From Paenibacillus sp. LHD-117 (GTDB taxonomy: Bacteria; Bacillota; Bacilli; Paenibacillales; Paenibacillaceae), in assembly GCF_030929555.1 (NCBI RefSeq), contig NZ_JAVFVT010000003.1:186001-250000 (forward strand): a DNA stretch of 64,000 bases, in the 5' to 3' direction. Position 1 is the stretch's first letter. The number at the start of each line of letters is the position of its first letter. Under the pieces are notes generated by a model that was not told where the DNA came from, ran no database searches, and saw only the letters and a program-made list of their open reading frames with translations. Positions 43,274 to 52,663 of this stretch are shown here, piece after piece. The translations under genes were made by a program, and so were the position numbers.

Positions 43274-44239
43274 ATGGCACAAGCCTCTGTGGTAAATGCC
43301 CAAAAAGCCGCAAAGAAACAAAAGAAAAGGAAGACCCATTATCGGAAATATGCGCCGCTTCTGATTATGATGATTCCCGGTCTTCTTTACATTTTGATCA
43401 ACAACTATCTCCCAATGCTCGGGATCGTCATCGCATTTAAGGACGTGAACTTCGCCAAAGGCATTCTGCAGAGCGATTGGATTGGATTCGCCAACTTCGA
43501 GTACCTGTTCAAGACTTCCGATGCGTACATCATCACGCGCAACACGATTCTCTACAATATTGTGTTCATTGTGCTAGGAACGGTGCTTTCGTTAGCCTGC
43601 GCGATTCTGCTGAACGAAATCAAGAACAAGGTGCTGCTGAAGTCGTACCAGAGCATCATCACGCTGCCGCATCTGATCTCCATGGTTATCGTCGGCTATC
43701 TCGGATTCGCTTTTTTAAGCCCGGACACGGGGTTCCTCAACAGGACGGTGCTGCCATGGCTTGGCATCGAGGAAGGAATTTCGTGGTATACGGAAAATAA
43801 GTATTGGCCTTGGATTCTGACTTTGGTCCATTTCTGGAAGGCCATCGGGTATTCCAGCATCGTATACTTCGCGGCGCTGCTTGGCATTGACGAAGAATAT
43901 TACGAGGCGGCCAGACTTGACGGCGCTTCAAGGTGGCAGCAAATCCGTAACATCACGCTGCCGATTATTGTGCCGGTCATCACCATGTTGACGCTGCTAA
44001 ACATCGGACGGATTTTCTACTCTGACTTCGGATTGTTCTATCAGGTTCCGATGAACTCCGGGGCACTGTTCGAATCCACTTCCACGATCGACACTTATGT
44101 CTTCAGAGGACTGATGGGCACAGGCGACATCGGCATGTCCACAGCAGCGGGCGTCTATCAATCTATCGTCGGCTTTATACTCGTCATCTTGGCGAATCTG
44201 ATCATAAGGCGTTCCAACAAAGATAATGCGCTGTTCTAG
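43274..44239 (+). CDS. ABC importer permease (LplB-like)
   Basis: 321 residues after GGAAGGGGA. A basic N-terminus leads to six membrane helices; the family sequence YLPMLGIVIAFKDVNFAKGI and the EAA loop YYEAARLDGASRWQQIRNIT are present. It pairs with the permease at 44251 and the binding protein at 36711. No ATPase gene is nearby. Confidence 0.95.
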   Translation: MAQASVVNAQKAAKKQKKRKTHYRKYAPLLIMMIPGLLYILINNYLPMLGIVIAFKDVNFAKGILQSDWIGFANFEYLFKTSDAYIITRNTILYNIVFIVLGTVLSLACAILLNEIKNKVLLKSYQSIITLPHLISMVIVGYLGFAFLSPDTGFLNRTVLPWLGIEEGISWYTENKYWPWILTLVHFWKAIGYSSIVYFAALLGIDEEYYEAARLDGASRWQQIRNITLPIIVPVITMLTLLNIGRIFYSDFGLFYQVPMNSGALFESTSTIDTYVFRGLMGTGDIGMSTAAGVYQSIVGFILVILANLIIRRSNKDNALF

Positions 44240-44250
44240 GAGGTCCTGAC

Positions 44251-45135
44251 ATGAAAAACGAAGGCAGAGTTATAAGTGTAATTAGTCATGTTTCTATGTT
44301 TCTATTCGCTGCGGTTTGTCTCATTCCGTTTCTGTTGCTCATTTCGGCATCCTTTACGGATCAGAACGCGATTACCGCTCACGGTTATTCTTTCATCCCT
44401 CAAGTGTTCAGTACGTCGGCTTACGAATATTTGTTGAACAGAGGCTCGGACATCGCGAGAGCTTACGGAGTAACGGTATTCGTTACGGTCTTCGGTACTG
44501 TGGCCGGGTTGGCCCTTACGACTTTGCTGGCCTATCCGCTATCCAGAAGAGAAACGCCGCACCGAAATCTGATCATGTTCATCGTCTTCTTTACCATGCT
44601 GTTCCATGGGGGGCTCGTCCCCTCATACCTGGTGTACGCGCAATTGCTCGACTTTAAGAACTCGATTTGGGCGCTTATCGTACCGGGGCTGCTCACGAAT
44701 GGCTTTTACATCATGATGATGCGCACGTTCTTCCAGACGACCGTGCCGCCGGCGTTAATCGAATCGGCGCAGCTGGACGGAGCCACCGAGTACCGGACGT
44801 TATGGTCCGTCGTACTGCCGCTGTCGACGCCCGTCCTTGCGACAATCGGCTTGTTTACCTGCATCATGTACTGGAACGACTGGCAGAACGGGATGATTTA
44901 CATCACCAACCCTGAGCTGTTCAGCGTCCAAAATCTGCTTAACCGAATTATGCAAGATATTCAGTTTATTAGCACCAATTTGACCTCTGACGCGGGCGAG
45001 GCCATGCAGCAGATGCCGACCGACTCGGTTAAGATGGCTATTGCGGTAATCGGCGTGCTGCCGATCCTTGTCGCCTATCCGTTCTTTCAGAAGTATTTCA
45101 TCAAAGGGATCATGATCGGTGCCGTAAAAGGTTAA
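44251..45135 (+). CDS. ABC importer permease (LplC-like)
   Basis: 294 residues after AGGAGG. Six membrane helices; the EAA loop is LIESAQLDGATEYRTLWSVV. Second permease of the LplABC-type importer, 11 bp after the first. Confidence 0.95.
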   Translation: MKNEGRVISVISHVSMFLFAAVCLIPFLLLISASFTDQNAITAHGYSFIPQVFSTSAYEYLLNRGSDIARAYGVTVFVTVFGTVAGLALTTLLAYPLSRRETPHRNLIMFIVFFTMLFHGGLVPSYLVYAQLLDFKNSIWALIVPGLLTNGFYIMMMRTFFQTTVPPALIESAQLDGATEYRTLWSVVLPLSTPVLATIGLFTCIMYWNDWQNGMIYITNPELFSVQNLLNRIMQDIQFISTNLTSDAGEAMQQMPTDSVKMAIAVIGVLPILVAYPFFQKYFIKGIMIGAVKG

Positions 45136-45148
45136 GCTGACCGCATAG

Positions 45149-45200
45149 AAGGTCCAAACGCCGCAGCCAGGCCCAGGGTTGTGGCGCTTGGACTTTCATT
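45149..45200 (+). terminator. Terminator after the importer permeases
   Basis: AAGGTCCAAACGCC pairs with GGCGCTTGGACTTT; the stem is imperfect with a GC-rich loop and a short T-rich tail. The promoter of the next kinase gene (TATGAT at 45206) lies immediately after. Confidence 0.65.
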
Positions 45201-45239
45201 TCGTATATGATGAAGGAAACCGATGAAGGAGCCAGGAGC

Positions 45240-46994
45240 ATGAAGATACCCGGATTGTTGCGGCAACGAGGTTCCCTGAAGTTCAAGTTGATCTTAAGCG
45301 TGCTGATCATGACGGGACCGTTGTTAAGCATGCTGTTATATAACAACTTTTATGCCATTGATGTCGTTAGGGAACAGGTCGCGGATTCGTATAAAAACAT
45401 GCTGTCTCTATACATGAAACAGATCGATTCCGGATTAAACGATGTCGATATCTATTTGAACTCCATGTTATCGGGTATTGATTTGGTTTCTCTTGATCAG
45501 GCCGAATCGGATGCGGATTATTACGATTCGAAGTTTTTTTTGTTTAACAAATTGAGCAAGGATATTGCTTTATACGACTCCCTAAGTTCTTTTTTCATTT
45601 ATGCGGAGAAACGGCAAGACTTTATGGATGTGAATAAGACGCAGAATTTAACGTTTGAGGAAAAGGATCTCATCCAACAATATATCTCCGATCTTATTCA
45701 ATCCCCCAGGCTTCCGGGTAACGCTATGCAAAGATGGCACTACGCCCGAATTGGGCAAAATGATTATTTAATCGATATCGTCCGATCCGGCAGCGTATAT
45801 TTGGGCGGCTGGGTGAGAACCGACCAATTGCTGGCGCCCCTCCAATCCCTTCAGATCGGAGAAGGGGGGAGTGTCTTGCTCGCGAATGACCTGGGAGAGC
45901 CGATTACGGACACGGAGCTTGTCGACGAGAACGGAATCCGGTTGCACCAAAGCGAAGGCGACTATTATTTGACCGGTTCCGACCGGAAGTATTTGATCGT
46001 CGATTCGGCTTCCGTCAGAGGCAACTTCAAGCTGGTCGCCGTCATACCGGATCACCATATCCTGGATAGATTGCCGTACCTGCAAGGAATCATATGGATC
46101 ATGACCGCTTCTTCCCTGCTTTTTATCCCGATCGGGCTGTATTTCATCCGGCAGGCCATACTCGTGCCGTTATACCGGGTCCTTGTCTCGATGAAGAAGG
46201 TCCGAAGCGGGGATTGGAGCATTCGGGTCGACATGCAAAAAGGCGGTTCGGAGGAGTTCAGAGTACTCGGAGAATCATTCAACTCCATGATGACGGAAAT
46301 CGAAACGCTTCGCGTCAACGTTTACGAAGAGCAGTTAAACAAGCAGAAGGAAGAGCTGCAGCGGCTGCAGTTGCAGGTTAACCCCCACTTTTTCCTGAAT
46401 TCGCTAAATATCGTTTACAATTTGGCCAAGGTGAAAAATTATGATTTAACGATGAAATTGACGCGGTCATTGGTTCATTATTTCCGTTACATGTTCAGAA
46501 GCAATACGACATTCGTCCCCTTGAAAGACGAACTGGAGCACACCCGGAACTACTTGGGGATTCAAGCCTTGCGTTTTCCGGAGAAACTGACGTGGACGCT
46601 TGAAGCCCCGCGCTACTTGACGGATACGCCGATTCCTCCGCTCGTCATTCAGTCGTTCGTCGAGAATTCGATTAAACACGCTGTTACGATGGACAGGCCC
46701 GTCCATATTTCCGTACGGATCGACTTTTTGGACGAAGACAGCGGATCCTGGGTGAAAATCAGCATTCAAGACACGGGCAGCGGATTCGGCGAAGAGGTGC
46801 TTCGCGAACTGCAAGCGGGCAGAAGCGTCGAAAACGAACGAGGAGAGCATACCGGAATATGGAACGTTCAGCGGCGCCTGTATTTATTGTATGGAGATTC
46901 GGTATCCATTCATTTTGCTAACGATCCGGAAAGCGGCGGCGCTTCTATATTCATCATTCTCCCGATTAATCCCCTAATGGAGGACAAGCAATGA
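45240..46994 (+). CDS. YesM-type sensor histidine kinase of the main regulon
   Basis: 584 residues from the ATG preceded by AAGGAG; an upstream ATG at 45207 overlaps the likely -10. Two membrane helices (near residues 15-37 and 283-305) enclose a sensor domain. HAMP, His_kinase (LQLQVNPHFFLNSLNIVYNL, His near residue 384) and HATPase_c (SFVENSIKHAV) follow. Lying in the centre of the ten-promoter region, it is the leading candidate for the sensor of the class 1 regulon. It overlaps the regulator by ATGA. Confidence 0.9.
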   Translation: MKIPGLLRQRGSLKFKLILSVLIMTGPLLSMLLYNNFYAIDVVREQVADSYKNMLSLYMKQIDSGLNDVDIYLNSMLSGIDLVSLDQAESDADYYDSKFFLFNKLSKDIALYDSLSSFFIYAEKRQDFMDVNKTQNLTFEEKDLIQQYISDLIQSPRLPGNAMQRWHYARIGQNDYLIDIVRSGSVYLGGWVRTDQLLAPLQSLQIGEGGSVLLANDLGEPITDTELVDENGIRLHQSEGDYYLTGSDRKYLIVDSASVRGNFKLVAVIPDHHILDRLPYLQGIIWIMTASSLLFIPIGLYFIRQAILVPLYRVLVSMKKVRSGDWSIRVDMQKGGSEEFRVLGESFNSMMTEIETLRVNVYEEQLNKQKEELQRLQLQVNPHFFLNSLNIVYNLAKVKNYDLTMKLTRSLVHYFRYMFRSNTTFVPLKDELEHTRNYLGIQALRFPEKLTWTLEAPRYLTDTPIPPLVIQSFVENSIKHAVTMDRPVHISVRIDFLDEDSGSWVKISIQDTGSGFGEEVLRELQAGRSVENERGEHTGIWNVQRRLYLLYGDSVSIHFANDPESGGASIFIILPINPLMEDKQ

Positions 46995-48586
46995 ACGATC
47001 ACTTGCTCATCGTCGACGACGAAATTCATGCCATCGAAGGCGTAAAAGCGGATCTCGATTTGCAAAAACTCGGGATCTCGGAATTGTATACCGCCAATAA
47101 TATTAGGCAGGCCAAAGAATGGTTCGAAAGCGCAAGTATCGATATTCTGTTATGCGATATCGAGATGCCGCAAGGGAACGGCTTGGAATTGCTCACCTGG
47201 GTAAAGGAACGTTACCCGCACACGGTCACGATTTTTCTGACGAGCCATGCCGATTTCAAATACGCGAAAGAAGCGCTTACGCTCGGCAGTCTTGACTATT
47301 TGCTTAAGCCGGTGTTGGCGGAAGAGCTGGAGAACGCTATTCGAAAGGCCCAGGCCGTCATCGCCAAGAACAGCGAAAACACCCGTAACGTTAAATTCCA
47401 TCAATTGTGGCAGAAGCATCAATCGTTTATCATCGAACGATTCTGGCTGGATCTGATCCACCATTCGATCCCCAGCCATCAAGCTGCGATTCGGGAACAG
47501 ATCGAACAGCATCATATCCCGATTACGGAAGATTCGGTTTTCTTTCCAGTCTTGATTTCCATCCAACGCTGGAACAAAGAGATGAAGCGCAGAGACGAAA
47601 AAATTTTGGAATACGCGCTTAAAAATACCGCGGACGAGATTCTTATCGGAAGCCACGAAAACGGCATCTGTTTTCAGCTCGAAAGAGGGTTGCTGCTCGT
47701 CATCTTGATGTCGGAAAGGGAGATCCCTTGGAACGAGGAAAGAATAAGGGAAGCAGCCGATCTCTATGTGGAGTCATGCAATCGCTATTTCTACTGCAAC
47801 CTATCCTGTTATTTGGGACGTTCCGCAGAAGCGCATGAGATGGCGGGAATGGTCGCGGCGCTGCGGGATCGCGACCGGAACAACGTTGCGTACTCCAATC
47901 GAGTACTGGCTCTCGATCGTACGGAGCAATCGGATTACCCGGCTCAGCTTCCTGAACTCGGCGCTTTGTCTTCTTTATTGAAAACCGGAACGAAGGAAGC
48001 CGTCAAGCAAGAAGTGGAGAGATACCTCGACGATCTCGTTCGCAATCGAGAGATGGATGCAGAAACGCTGCATCGATTCAGTCAAGACTTCGTGCAGGTT
48101 CTGTATTCTTTCCTGAACGCTAAAGGCATTCAGGCGCACCAATTGTTCGGGGACGAACAGTCCAGACGCCTATCGGAGTCGGCGGGGCGTTTTGTTGCCG
48201 ATATGATGGCGTGGGTTCACCATGCCGTTAACAAAGCCATGTATCAAGCGGAAGCGGTCAAGGAAAACGATACCGTCGTTCTAACCGTTAAACGGTACAT
48301 CGCGCTCAACATGGATCAAGACTTGTCGAGAGAGACGATCGCTGATCAGGTTTATTTGAATCCCGATTATTTGTCGCGAATTTTCAAGAAGGAAACGGGA
48401 TACTCGATTTCGGACTACGTCCTATTGGAAAGAATTAATAAAGCGAAGGAACTGCTTCTCCAAACGAACGTGTCCGTAAGCGCCGTCGCTTCTTCGGTTG
48501 GATACACGAACTTTTCCCACTTTGCCAAAATATTCAAAAAGTATGTGGGAACAGGGCCGACGGAATTTCGCAACCAGCCCGGTTAA
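46991..48586 (+). CDS. YesN-type response regulator, candidate activator of the class 1 regulon
   Basis: 531 residues. Receiver: LLIVDDEIHAIEG, DILLCDIEMPQGNG (phospho-Asp near residue 55) and LKPVLA. A long middle domain (residues 130-420) precedes the AraC HTH (VKRYIALNMDQDLSRETIAD, LSRIFKKETGYSISDYVLLE, GYTNFSHFAKIFKKYVGTGP). AraC domains carry two HTH units and bind in pairs to direct repeats next to -35 regions; this fits the class 1 sites. The assignment rests on position and type only. Confidence 0.9.
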   Translation: MNDHLLIVDDEIHAIEGVKADLDLQKLGISELYTANNIRQAKEWFESASIDILLCDIEMPQGNGLELLTWVKERYPHTVTIFLTSHADFKYAKEALTLGSLDYLLKPVLAEELENAIRKAQAVIAKNSENTRNVKFHQLWQKHQSFIIERFWLDLIHHSIPSHQAAIREQIEQHHIPITEDSVFFPVLISIQRWNKEMKRRDEKILEYALKNTADEILIGSHENGICFQLERGLLLVILMSEREIPWNEERIREAADLYVESCNRYFYCNLSCYLGRSAEAHEMAGMVAALRDRDRNNVAYSNRVLALDRTEQSDYPAQLPELGALSSLLKTGTKEAVKQEVERYLDDLVRNREMDAETLHRFSQDFVQVLYSFLNAKGIQAHQLFGDEQSRRLSESAGRFVADMMAWVHHAVNKAMYQAEAVKENDTVVLTVKRYIALNMDQDLSRETIADQVYLNPDYLSRIFKKETGYSISDYVLLERINKAKELLLQTNVSVSAVASSVGYTNFSHFAKIFKKYVGTGPTEFRNQPG

Positions 48587-48593
48587 ACGAAGG

Positions 48594-48630
48594 AAGAGGC
48601 TGTCGCTCCATGCGGCAGCTTCTTTTTTTA
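48594..48630 (+). terminator. Terminator of the kinase/regulator pair
   Basis: GAAGAGGCTGTCG/CGGCAGCTTCTT stem followed by TTTTTTTA. A second hairpin, GCTGCGCC/GGCGCAGC, lies at 48690-48716 before promoter 6. Confidence 0.8.
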
Positions 48631-48727
48631 AAATATAAGAAAGTATAAGTTTCACTTATACTGGGCTTATATTTCACCGCGAAACGTAAGCTGCGCCTCC
48701 AAAGGACGGCGCAGCCGTTTACGCTTG

Positions 48728-48792
48728 GTCGTGAAAGTGTTATTCAGCATGTCGTCTAACCGTTAGTCCTCCCAAGGGAAACAAGATATGAT
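48728..48792 (+). promoter_or_regulatory. Class 1 regulon promoter 6 (SDR 2 and GH35-like)
   Basis: Units start at 48728 (GTCGTGAAAGTGTTATT) and 48751 (GTCGTCTAACCGTTAGT), 23 bp apart, with TATGAT at 48787. Confidence 0.85.
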
Positions 48793-48812
48793 GAAACAAA
48801 GTAGGAAAGGGG

Positions 48813-49676
48813 ATGGATAAAAACATGAATGACAATCCGAGCGCAAGACGCCCGGTCGCTGTTCTAACGGCTTCTTATTCCGGCATCGGAACCGAACTGA
48901 GCAAGCGGCTCGCCGGCGCCGGCTATGACCTGGTTGTCATTAACAGGAGCTCCGATCGAACGAGTCAGCAGCTGCGTGAACTTCAAGCCTTCGCTCCCTC
49001 CGTTTCCGTGCAATCGATTCAAGCCGATTTATCGAATCATCAGGACATACGGCGGGCCGCCGAGCAGGTAGCGAGAACTCATGATTTTATCAATCTCCTC
49101 ATCCATAATGCAGGTGTCGCAACGGAGCGACTAGAGCTATCCGTTCAAGGCAACGATCTCCATTACGAGGTGAATACGTTCGCCCCGTATTTGTTGACCG
49201 AGCTGCTCCGGCCCCAATTGGCGTCCGCGAACAATGCCGTCGTCGTCGCCGTCGGTTCAAGCGGGATGAGAATGGCGCGTAATTTCGACCCTCAAGGACT
49301 GCGCAAGCCCGATAAATTCAGGAGGTTCCAGCCTTACTCCCATACGAAGCTGGCAACAGCCGCGGCATTCCATGCGATGGCCGGCGATTATGCGAAGGAT
49401 GGCATTACGCTTCGGATTGCCGATCCGGGGCCAACCCGCACGCCGATGTCTCTCGGCGGAGCGATGCCGGTATGGTTCCGGTTGATTCGCTGGTACTTCG
49501 TCCCGCCTGAGAATGGCGCCGAGCGCATATTTGAAGCGGCAACCTCGCCGGCCGATGACGGCCGGAGCGGATTGTACTTCGAGTTCGGACGACCTGCCGC
49601 TCTTCCTCGCGTTGCAAGAGATACCGCTGTGCAACAAGAGTTGTTGGCGATTCTTCGCGGGATGGCGAAGTCGTAA
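48813..49676 (+). CDS. Short-chain dehydrogenase/reductase (SDR 2), divergent
   Basis: 287 residues; an ATG at 48825 is an alternative start with better spacing from GGAAAGGGG. The dinucleotide motif is LTASYSGIGTEL, with Ala in place of the first Gly of TGxxxGIG. HNAGVA, GSSGMR and YSHTKLA (catalytic Tyr and Lys near residues 171 and 175) are present. The long insert FDPQGLRKPDKFRRFQ is like that of retinol-dehydrogenase-type SDRs. The substrate is unknown. The next gene starts 33 bp later. Confidence 0.85.
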   Translation: MDKNMNDNPSARRPVAVLTASYSGIGTELSKRLAGAGYDLVVINRSSDRTSQQLRELQAFAPSVSVQSIQADLSNHQDIRRAAEQVARTHDFINLLIHNAGVATERLELSVQGNDLHYEVNTFAPYLLTELLRPQLASANNAVVVAVGSSGMRMARNFDPQGLRKPDKFRRFQPYSHTKLATAAAFHAMAGDYAKDGITLRIADPGPTRTPMSLGGAMPVWFRLIRWYFVPPENGAERIFEAATSPADDGRSGLYFEFGRPAALPRVARDTAVQQELLAILRGMAKS

Positions 49677-49709
49677 ACACCATTAACATACATGAAGAGG
49701 GGGATTTAC

Positions 49710-51305
49710 ATGTTGAATCAAGTGCTGCAAAGAAAAGAACATCTGCTAGTCGATCAAGGAAGACCGTTTATTATGCTGGCGGGAGAGGTCCATAATTCAA
49801 GCTCCTCATCCGCTGAATATATGGAACCCATCTGGGAAAAAGCCGTCAAGCTCGGCATGAACAGTTTATTGCTGCCTGTGACATGGGAAATGATTGAACC
49901 CGAAGAAGGCGTGTTTGATTTCCTAATCGTGGATGAACTGATTGCTCAGGCGAGAAGGCATGAGATGAAAATTGGTTTCTTATGGTTTGGCGCCTGGAAG
50001 AACGCGCAGTGTTATTATGCGCCGTCGTGGGTCAAGACGGACTTGGAACGCTTCAAAAGGGCGGAAGTCGAGAAAGGCAGAAATAAAACAAATTTAAAAG
50101 ATTTCCATGGGATGTCCTATACGACGCTCTCCTATCTTTGCGAAGCAACCTGTATGGCGGATGCTTTAGCGTTTCGGGAAATGATGCTGCATATTAAGAA
50201 AGTGGACGAAAAAGAGCAAACGGTTATTTTGATTCAGGTGGAGAACGAACCGGGGCTGCAAGGGGCCGCGAGAGAACATTCCGATGCGGCCGACGCCCTG
50301 TTTGAAGCGAATGTCCCGCAGCCATTCGTCGATTATATGATTACGCATACCGGAACAATGGCCCCGGATGTCCGTCAGGCCGTCGAGAATGGCGCGAAGA
50401 GCGGCAACTGGCAGGCGGTGTTCGGAGATGCGGCGGAAGAAGTATTCAGCGCGTATCACGTTGCAAGTTATATCGATAAAGTAGCTGCGGCAGGCAAGGA
50501 GATTTATCCGCTGCCTATGATGTCCAACTGCTGGTTGGACAAAGGCCAGAAAGCCGGGAAGTATCCGAGCGGCGGCCCGGTATCCCGGGTAATGGAAGTA
50601 TGGAAATACTGCGCGCCTAATGTGGATGTGATCGCACCGGATATCTATGTTCAAAATTTTTGCGGCGTGTGCGACGAGTACGTCAAGATGGACAATCCTC
50701 TCTTTATTCCGGAGACGGCGACCCACAGCTACGCAGGTCCGAGGCTGGTTTATGTGGTGGGGCATTATCATGCGCTCGGATTTGCTCCTTTCGGATTTGA
50801 GGACTTGGGAGAACCGTTTACGGCCATCGACAGTTATCTGTTCGGCGTGGATATTTCCGACCCCATGTTGAAAACGCCTCAAAACATAGAGGAGTACGCA
50901 TGGTATAACAAGACGCTTAACAGCATGATGCCGTTATTGACGGAAAAATACGGAACATCGGATTTGCAGGCCGCGATTGTCGAGCGTCCGGAACAGGATA
51001 CGATGGTGTTCGGGGAATATGGCTTCAAAGTGATGATGAATCTGCCTATTTTGACTCGGAAAGACGGGGTATGCCTTGTGCTGAAGAAGACCGCGGACGA
51101 GTTTTATCTCATTGCCAATGGCTGTGCCGTCTTCCCGTTCTCCGCAAATCCGGCTAAGCCCAACGTGGATATCTTATCCCTGGAAGAAGGACGTTTTGAA
51201 CAAGGAAATTGGAAAATGACCCGGCGGCTGAACGGGGACGAGGTCGCCATCATGCGGTATGAGAAGCCTACGTTGCTGAAAATCAAATTGTTCGGGTACC
51301 AATAA
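49710..51305 (+). CDS. GH35-like beta-galactosidase (DUF5597-type C-terminus)
   Basis: 531 residues from the ATG after GAAGAGGGGG; an in-frame ATG at 49692 lies in that site. A TIM barrel with IMLAGEVHNSSSSSAEYMEP and LLLPVTWEMIEPEEGVFDF is typical. The acid/base Glu lies in LIQVENEPGLQG (near residue 178) and a likely nucleophile in FIPETATHSY (near residue 335). The C-terminal 130 residues form a beta domain. No signal peptide. Confidence 0.85.
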   Translation: MLNQVLQRKEHLLVDQGRPFIMLAGEVHNSSSSSAEYMEPIWEKAVKLGMNSLLLPVTWEMIEPEEGVFDFLIVDELIAQARRHEMKIGFLWFGAWKNAQCYYAPSWVKTDLERFKRAEVEKGRNKTNLKDFHGMSYTTLSYLCEATCMADALAFREMMLHIKKVDEKEQTVILIQVENEPGLQGAAREHSDAADALFEANVPQPFVDYMITHTGTMAPDVRQAVENGAKSGNWQAVFGDAAEEVFSAYHVASYIDKVAAAGKEIYPLPMMSNCWLDKGQKAGKYPSGGPVSRVMEVWKYCAPNVDVIAPDIYVQNFCGVCDEYVKMDNPLFIPETATHSYAGPRLVYVVGHYHALGFAPFGFEDLGEPFTAIDSYLFGVDISDPMLKTPQNIEEYAWYNKTLNSMMPLLTEKYGTSDLQAAIVERPEQDTMVFGEYGFKVMMNLPILTRKDGVCLVLKKTADEFYLIANGCAVFPFSANPAKPNVDILSLEEGRFEQGNWKMTRRLNGDEVAIMRYEKPTLLKIKLFGYQ

Positions 51306-51318
51306 TGGGATCGCGGAA

Positions 51319-51383
51319 GTCGTGAAAGTGTTATTCGAGATGTCGTCTAACCGTTAGTCCGGCTTGAGACAAATCGATATGAT
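51319..51383 (+). promoter_or_regulatory. Class 1 regulon promoter 7 (stand-alone accessory domain and SDR 3)
   Basis: Units start at 51319 (GTCGTGAAAGTGTTATT) and 51342 (GTCGTCTAACCGTTAGT), 23 bp apart, with TATGAT at 51378. Nearly identical to promoter 6, suggesting duplication. Confidence 0.85.
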
Positions 51384-51432
51384 TAGACTAGCAAGCAAAC
51401 TATCGCGTGACTTAAAGGAGGTGAATACGACG

Positions 51433-51648
51433 ATGAAATTCGATCAAAATTCCAAAGTGGGAGACTTCTTGGCGAATGAAGCTGCTAAAGCGGTATTGGA
51501 CAAGCATCTTCCTGGATTCGCCAGCAACCCGATGACCAGTATGGCGAGCGGGTTTACGCTCGGTCAATTGGCAGCTTTCCCGCAAGCGAATATTTCCTCT
51601 GAAGTACTGGCATCCATCGTTTCCGATTTAGCGGCCATCGAAGAATAA
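51433..51648 (+). CDS. Stand-alone helical protein homologous to GH2 C-terminal domains
   Basis: 71 residues from an ATG preceded by AAAGGAGGTG; an earlier in-frame ATG at 51364 or 51379 overlaps the promoter. The sequence has VGDFLANEAAKAVLDKHLPG, a middle MASGFTLGQLAAF and an end SSEVLASIVSDLAAIEE. The same pattern occurs at the end of the GH2 at 52664 (FKELFANKDAEIVLNKYI, MMQGFTIDML, LLFAINKELTLI) and, more distantly, at the end of the GH2 at 30452. I do not recognise a named family. It may be an accessory or oligomerisation subunit. It heads an operon with SDR 3. Confidence 0.75.
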   Translation: MKFDQNSKVGDFLANEAAKAVLDKHLPGFASNPMTSMASGFTLGQLAAFPQANISSEVLASIVSDLAAIEE

Positions 51649-51698
51649 ATCGAAATAACCGGGTATTCCGAAGAGTCGGAACCAAGGAGGTTGAATAG

Positions 51699-52457
51699 AT
51701 GAAACTTAAGGGTAAAGTAGCGATCGTAACGGGAGCGGCGTCGGGGATGGGCAAAGCAATCGCGGAACTCTTCGCCGAAGAAGGCGCGAAAGTGGTCGTT
51801 TCCGATCTGAATGTCGATAACGCTGGCAAAGTGGTCGAGGGAATCGAAGCGAAAGGCGGAACGGCTATCGCGACGGAAACCAATGTCGCCGTCGAGGAAG
51901 ACGTTCAGCGCTTGATCGACACCGCGGTTCAAACGTATGGTACCGTGGATATTCTAGTCAACAATGCCGGCATCATGGATAATTTCGTTCCTGCTGGGGA
52001 TATTACGGACGAGCTATGGGAAAAGGTGTTCGCCGTGAATACGACCGGTCCGATGCGGACGACGCGGAAGGTTCTTCCCATCTTCATCGGCCAGAAGAAA
52101 GGCGTTATCGTGAATATCGCTTCGGCCGGCGGTTTGTTCGGTTCCCGGGCGGGTGTCGCCTATACCGCTTCGAAGCACGCCGTCGTTGGATTCACGAAGA
52201 ACGTCGGCTTTCAATACGCGACGCACGGCATTCGCTGCAATGCGATCGCGCCGGGCGGGGTCGCAACGAATATCGCGATGTCCATCACGGCACCGAATCC
52301 GTTCGGCGCGGAACGCGCGCAGATCGGCATGGGCATCAACCCCGGCATCGGCCAACCGGAAGACATCGCGAAGGTCGCGTTGTTCCTCGCCTCCGACGAC
52401 TCCGGCTTTGTCAACGGCACGACGGTTACCGCGGATGCGGGCTGGACGGCCTATTAA
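51699..52457 (+). CDS. Short-chain dehydrogenase/reductase (SDR 3)
   Basis: 252 residues after AAGGAGG. Classical SDR: VTGAASGMGKAI, Asp in VVSDLNVDNAG (NAD preference), NNAGIM, NIASAGG and YTASK (Tyr near residue 155). APGGVATNI is present. It resembles hydroxy-fatty-acid, hydroxysteroid and 3-oxoacyl reductases in general form; the substrate is not predictable. It is cotranscribed with the accessory protein 50 bp upstream. Confidence 0.9.
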   Translation: MKLKGKVAIVTGAASGMGKAIAELFAEEGAKVVVSDLNVDNAGKVVEGIEAKGGTAIATETNVAVEEDVQRLIDTAVQTYGTVDILVNNAGIMDNFVPAGDITDELWEKVFAVNTTGPMRTTRKVLPIFIGQKKGVIVNIASAGGLFGSRAGVAYTASKHAVVGFTKNVGFQYATHGIRCNAIAPGGVATNIAMSITAPNPFGAERAQIGMGINPGIGQPEDIAKVALFLASDDSGFVNGTTVTADAGWTAY

Positions 52458-52540
52458 TAGAAGATCAGCTTTCCCCTTCATCGAAGGCAGGCGCGACATT
52501 CGCTCCTGTATCGTAAGGGGATTTTTTCTTTCGACAAGAA

Positions 52541-52605
52541 GTCGTCAGACCGTTAGTCGAGAAGTCGTGAGAGTGTTAGTAGCGAAGATAGATTCGCCTT
52601 ATCAT
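52541..52605 (+). promoter_or_regulatory. Class 1 regulon promoter 8 (GH2 copy B)
   Basis: Units start at 52541 (GTCGTCAGACCGTTAGT) and 52564 (GTCGTGAGAGTGTTAGT), 23 bp apart, with TATCAT at 52600. Confidence 0.85.
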
Positions 52606-52663
52606 AGGAGGATGCAGAGGAATCCCTATTACCCGAGACAGCGTCTCTGAAGGAGCGAGTAGA

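Noticed and set aside
45150..45211. A class 1 site before the kinase at 45240
   Set aside because: A TATGAT is present, but no GTCGT units occur 36 and 59 bp upstream; the stretch is a terminator hairpin.
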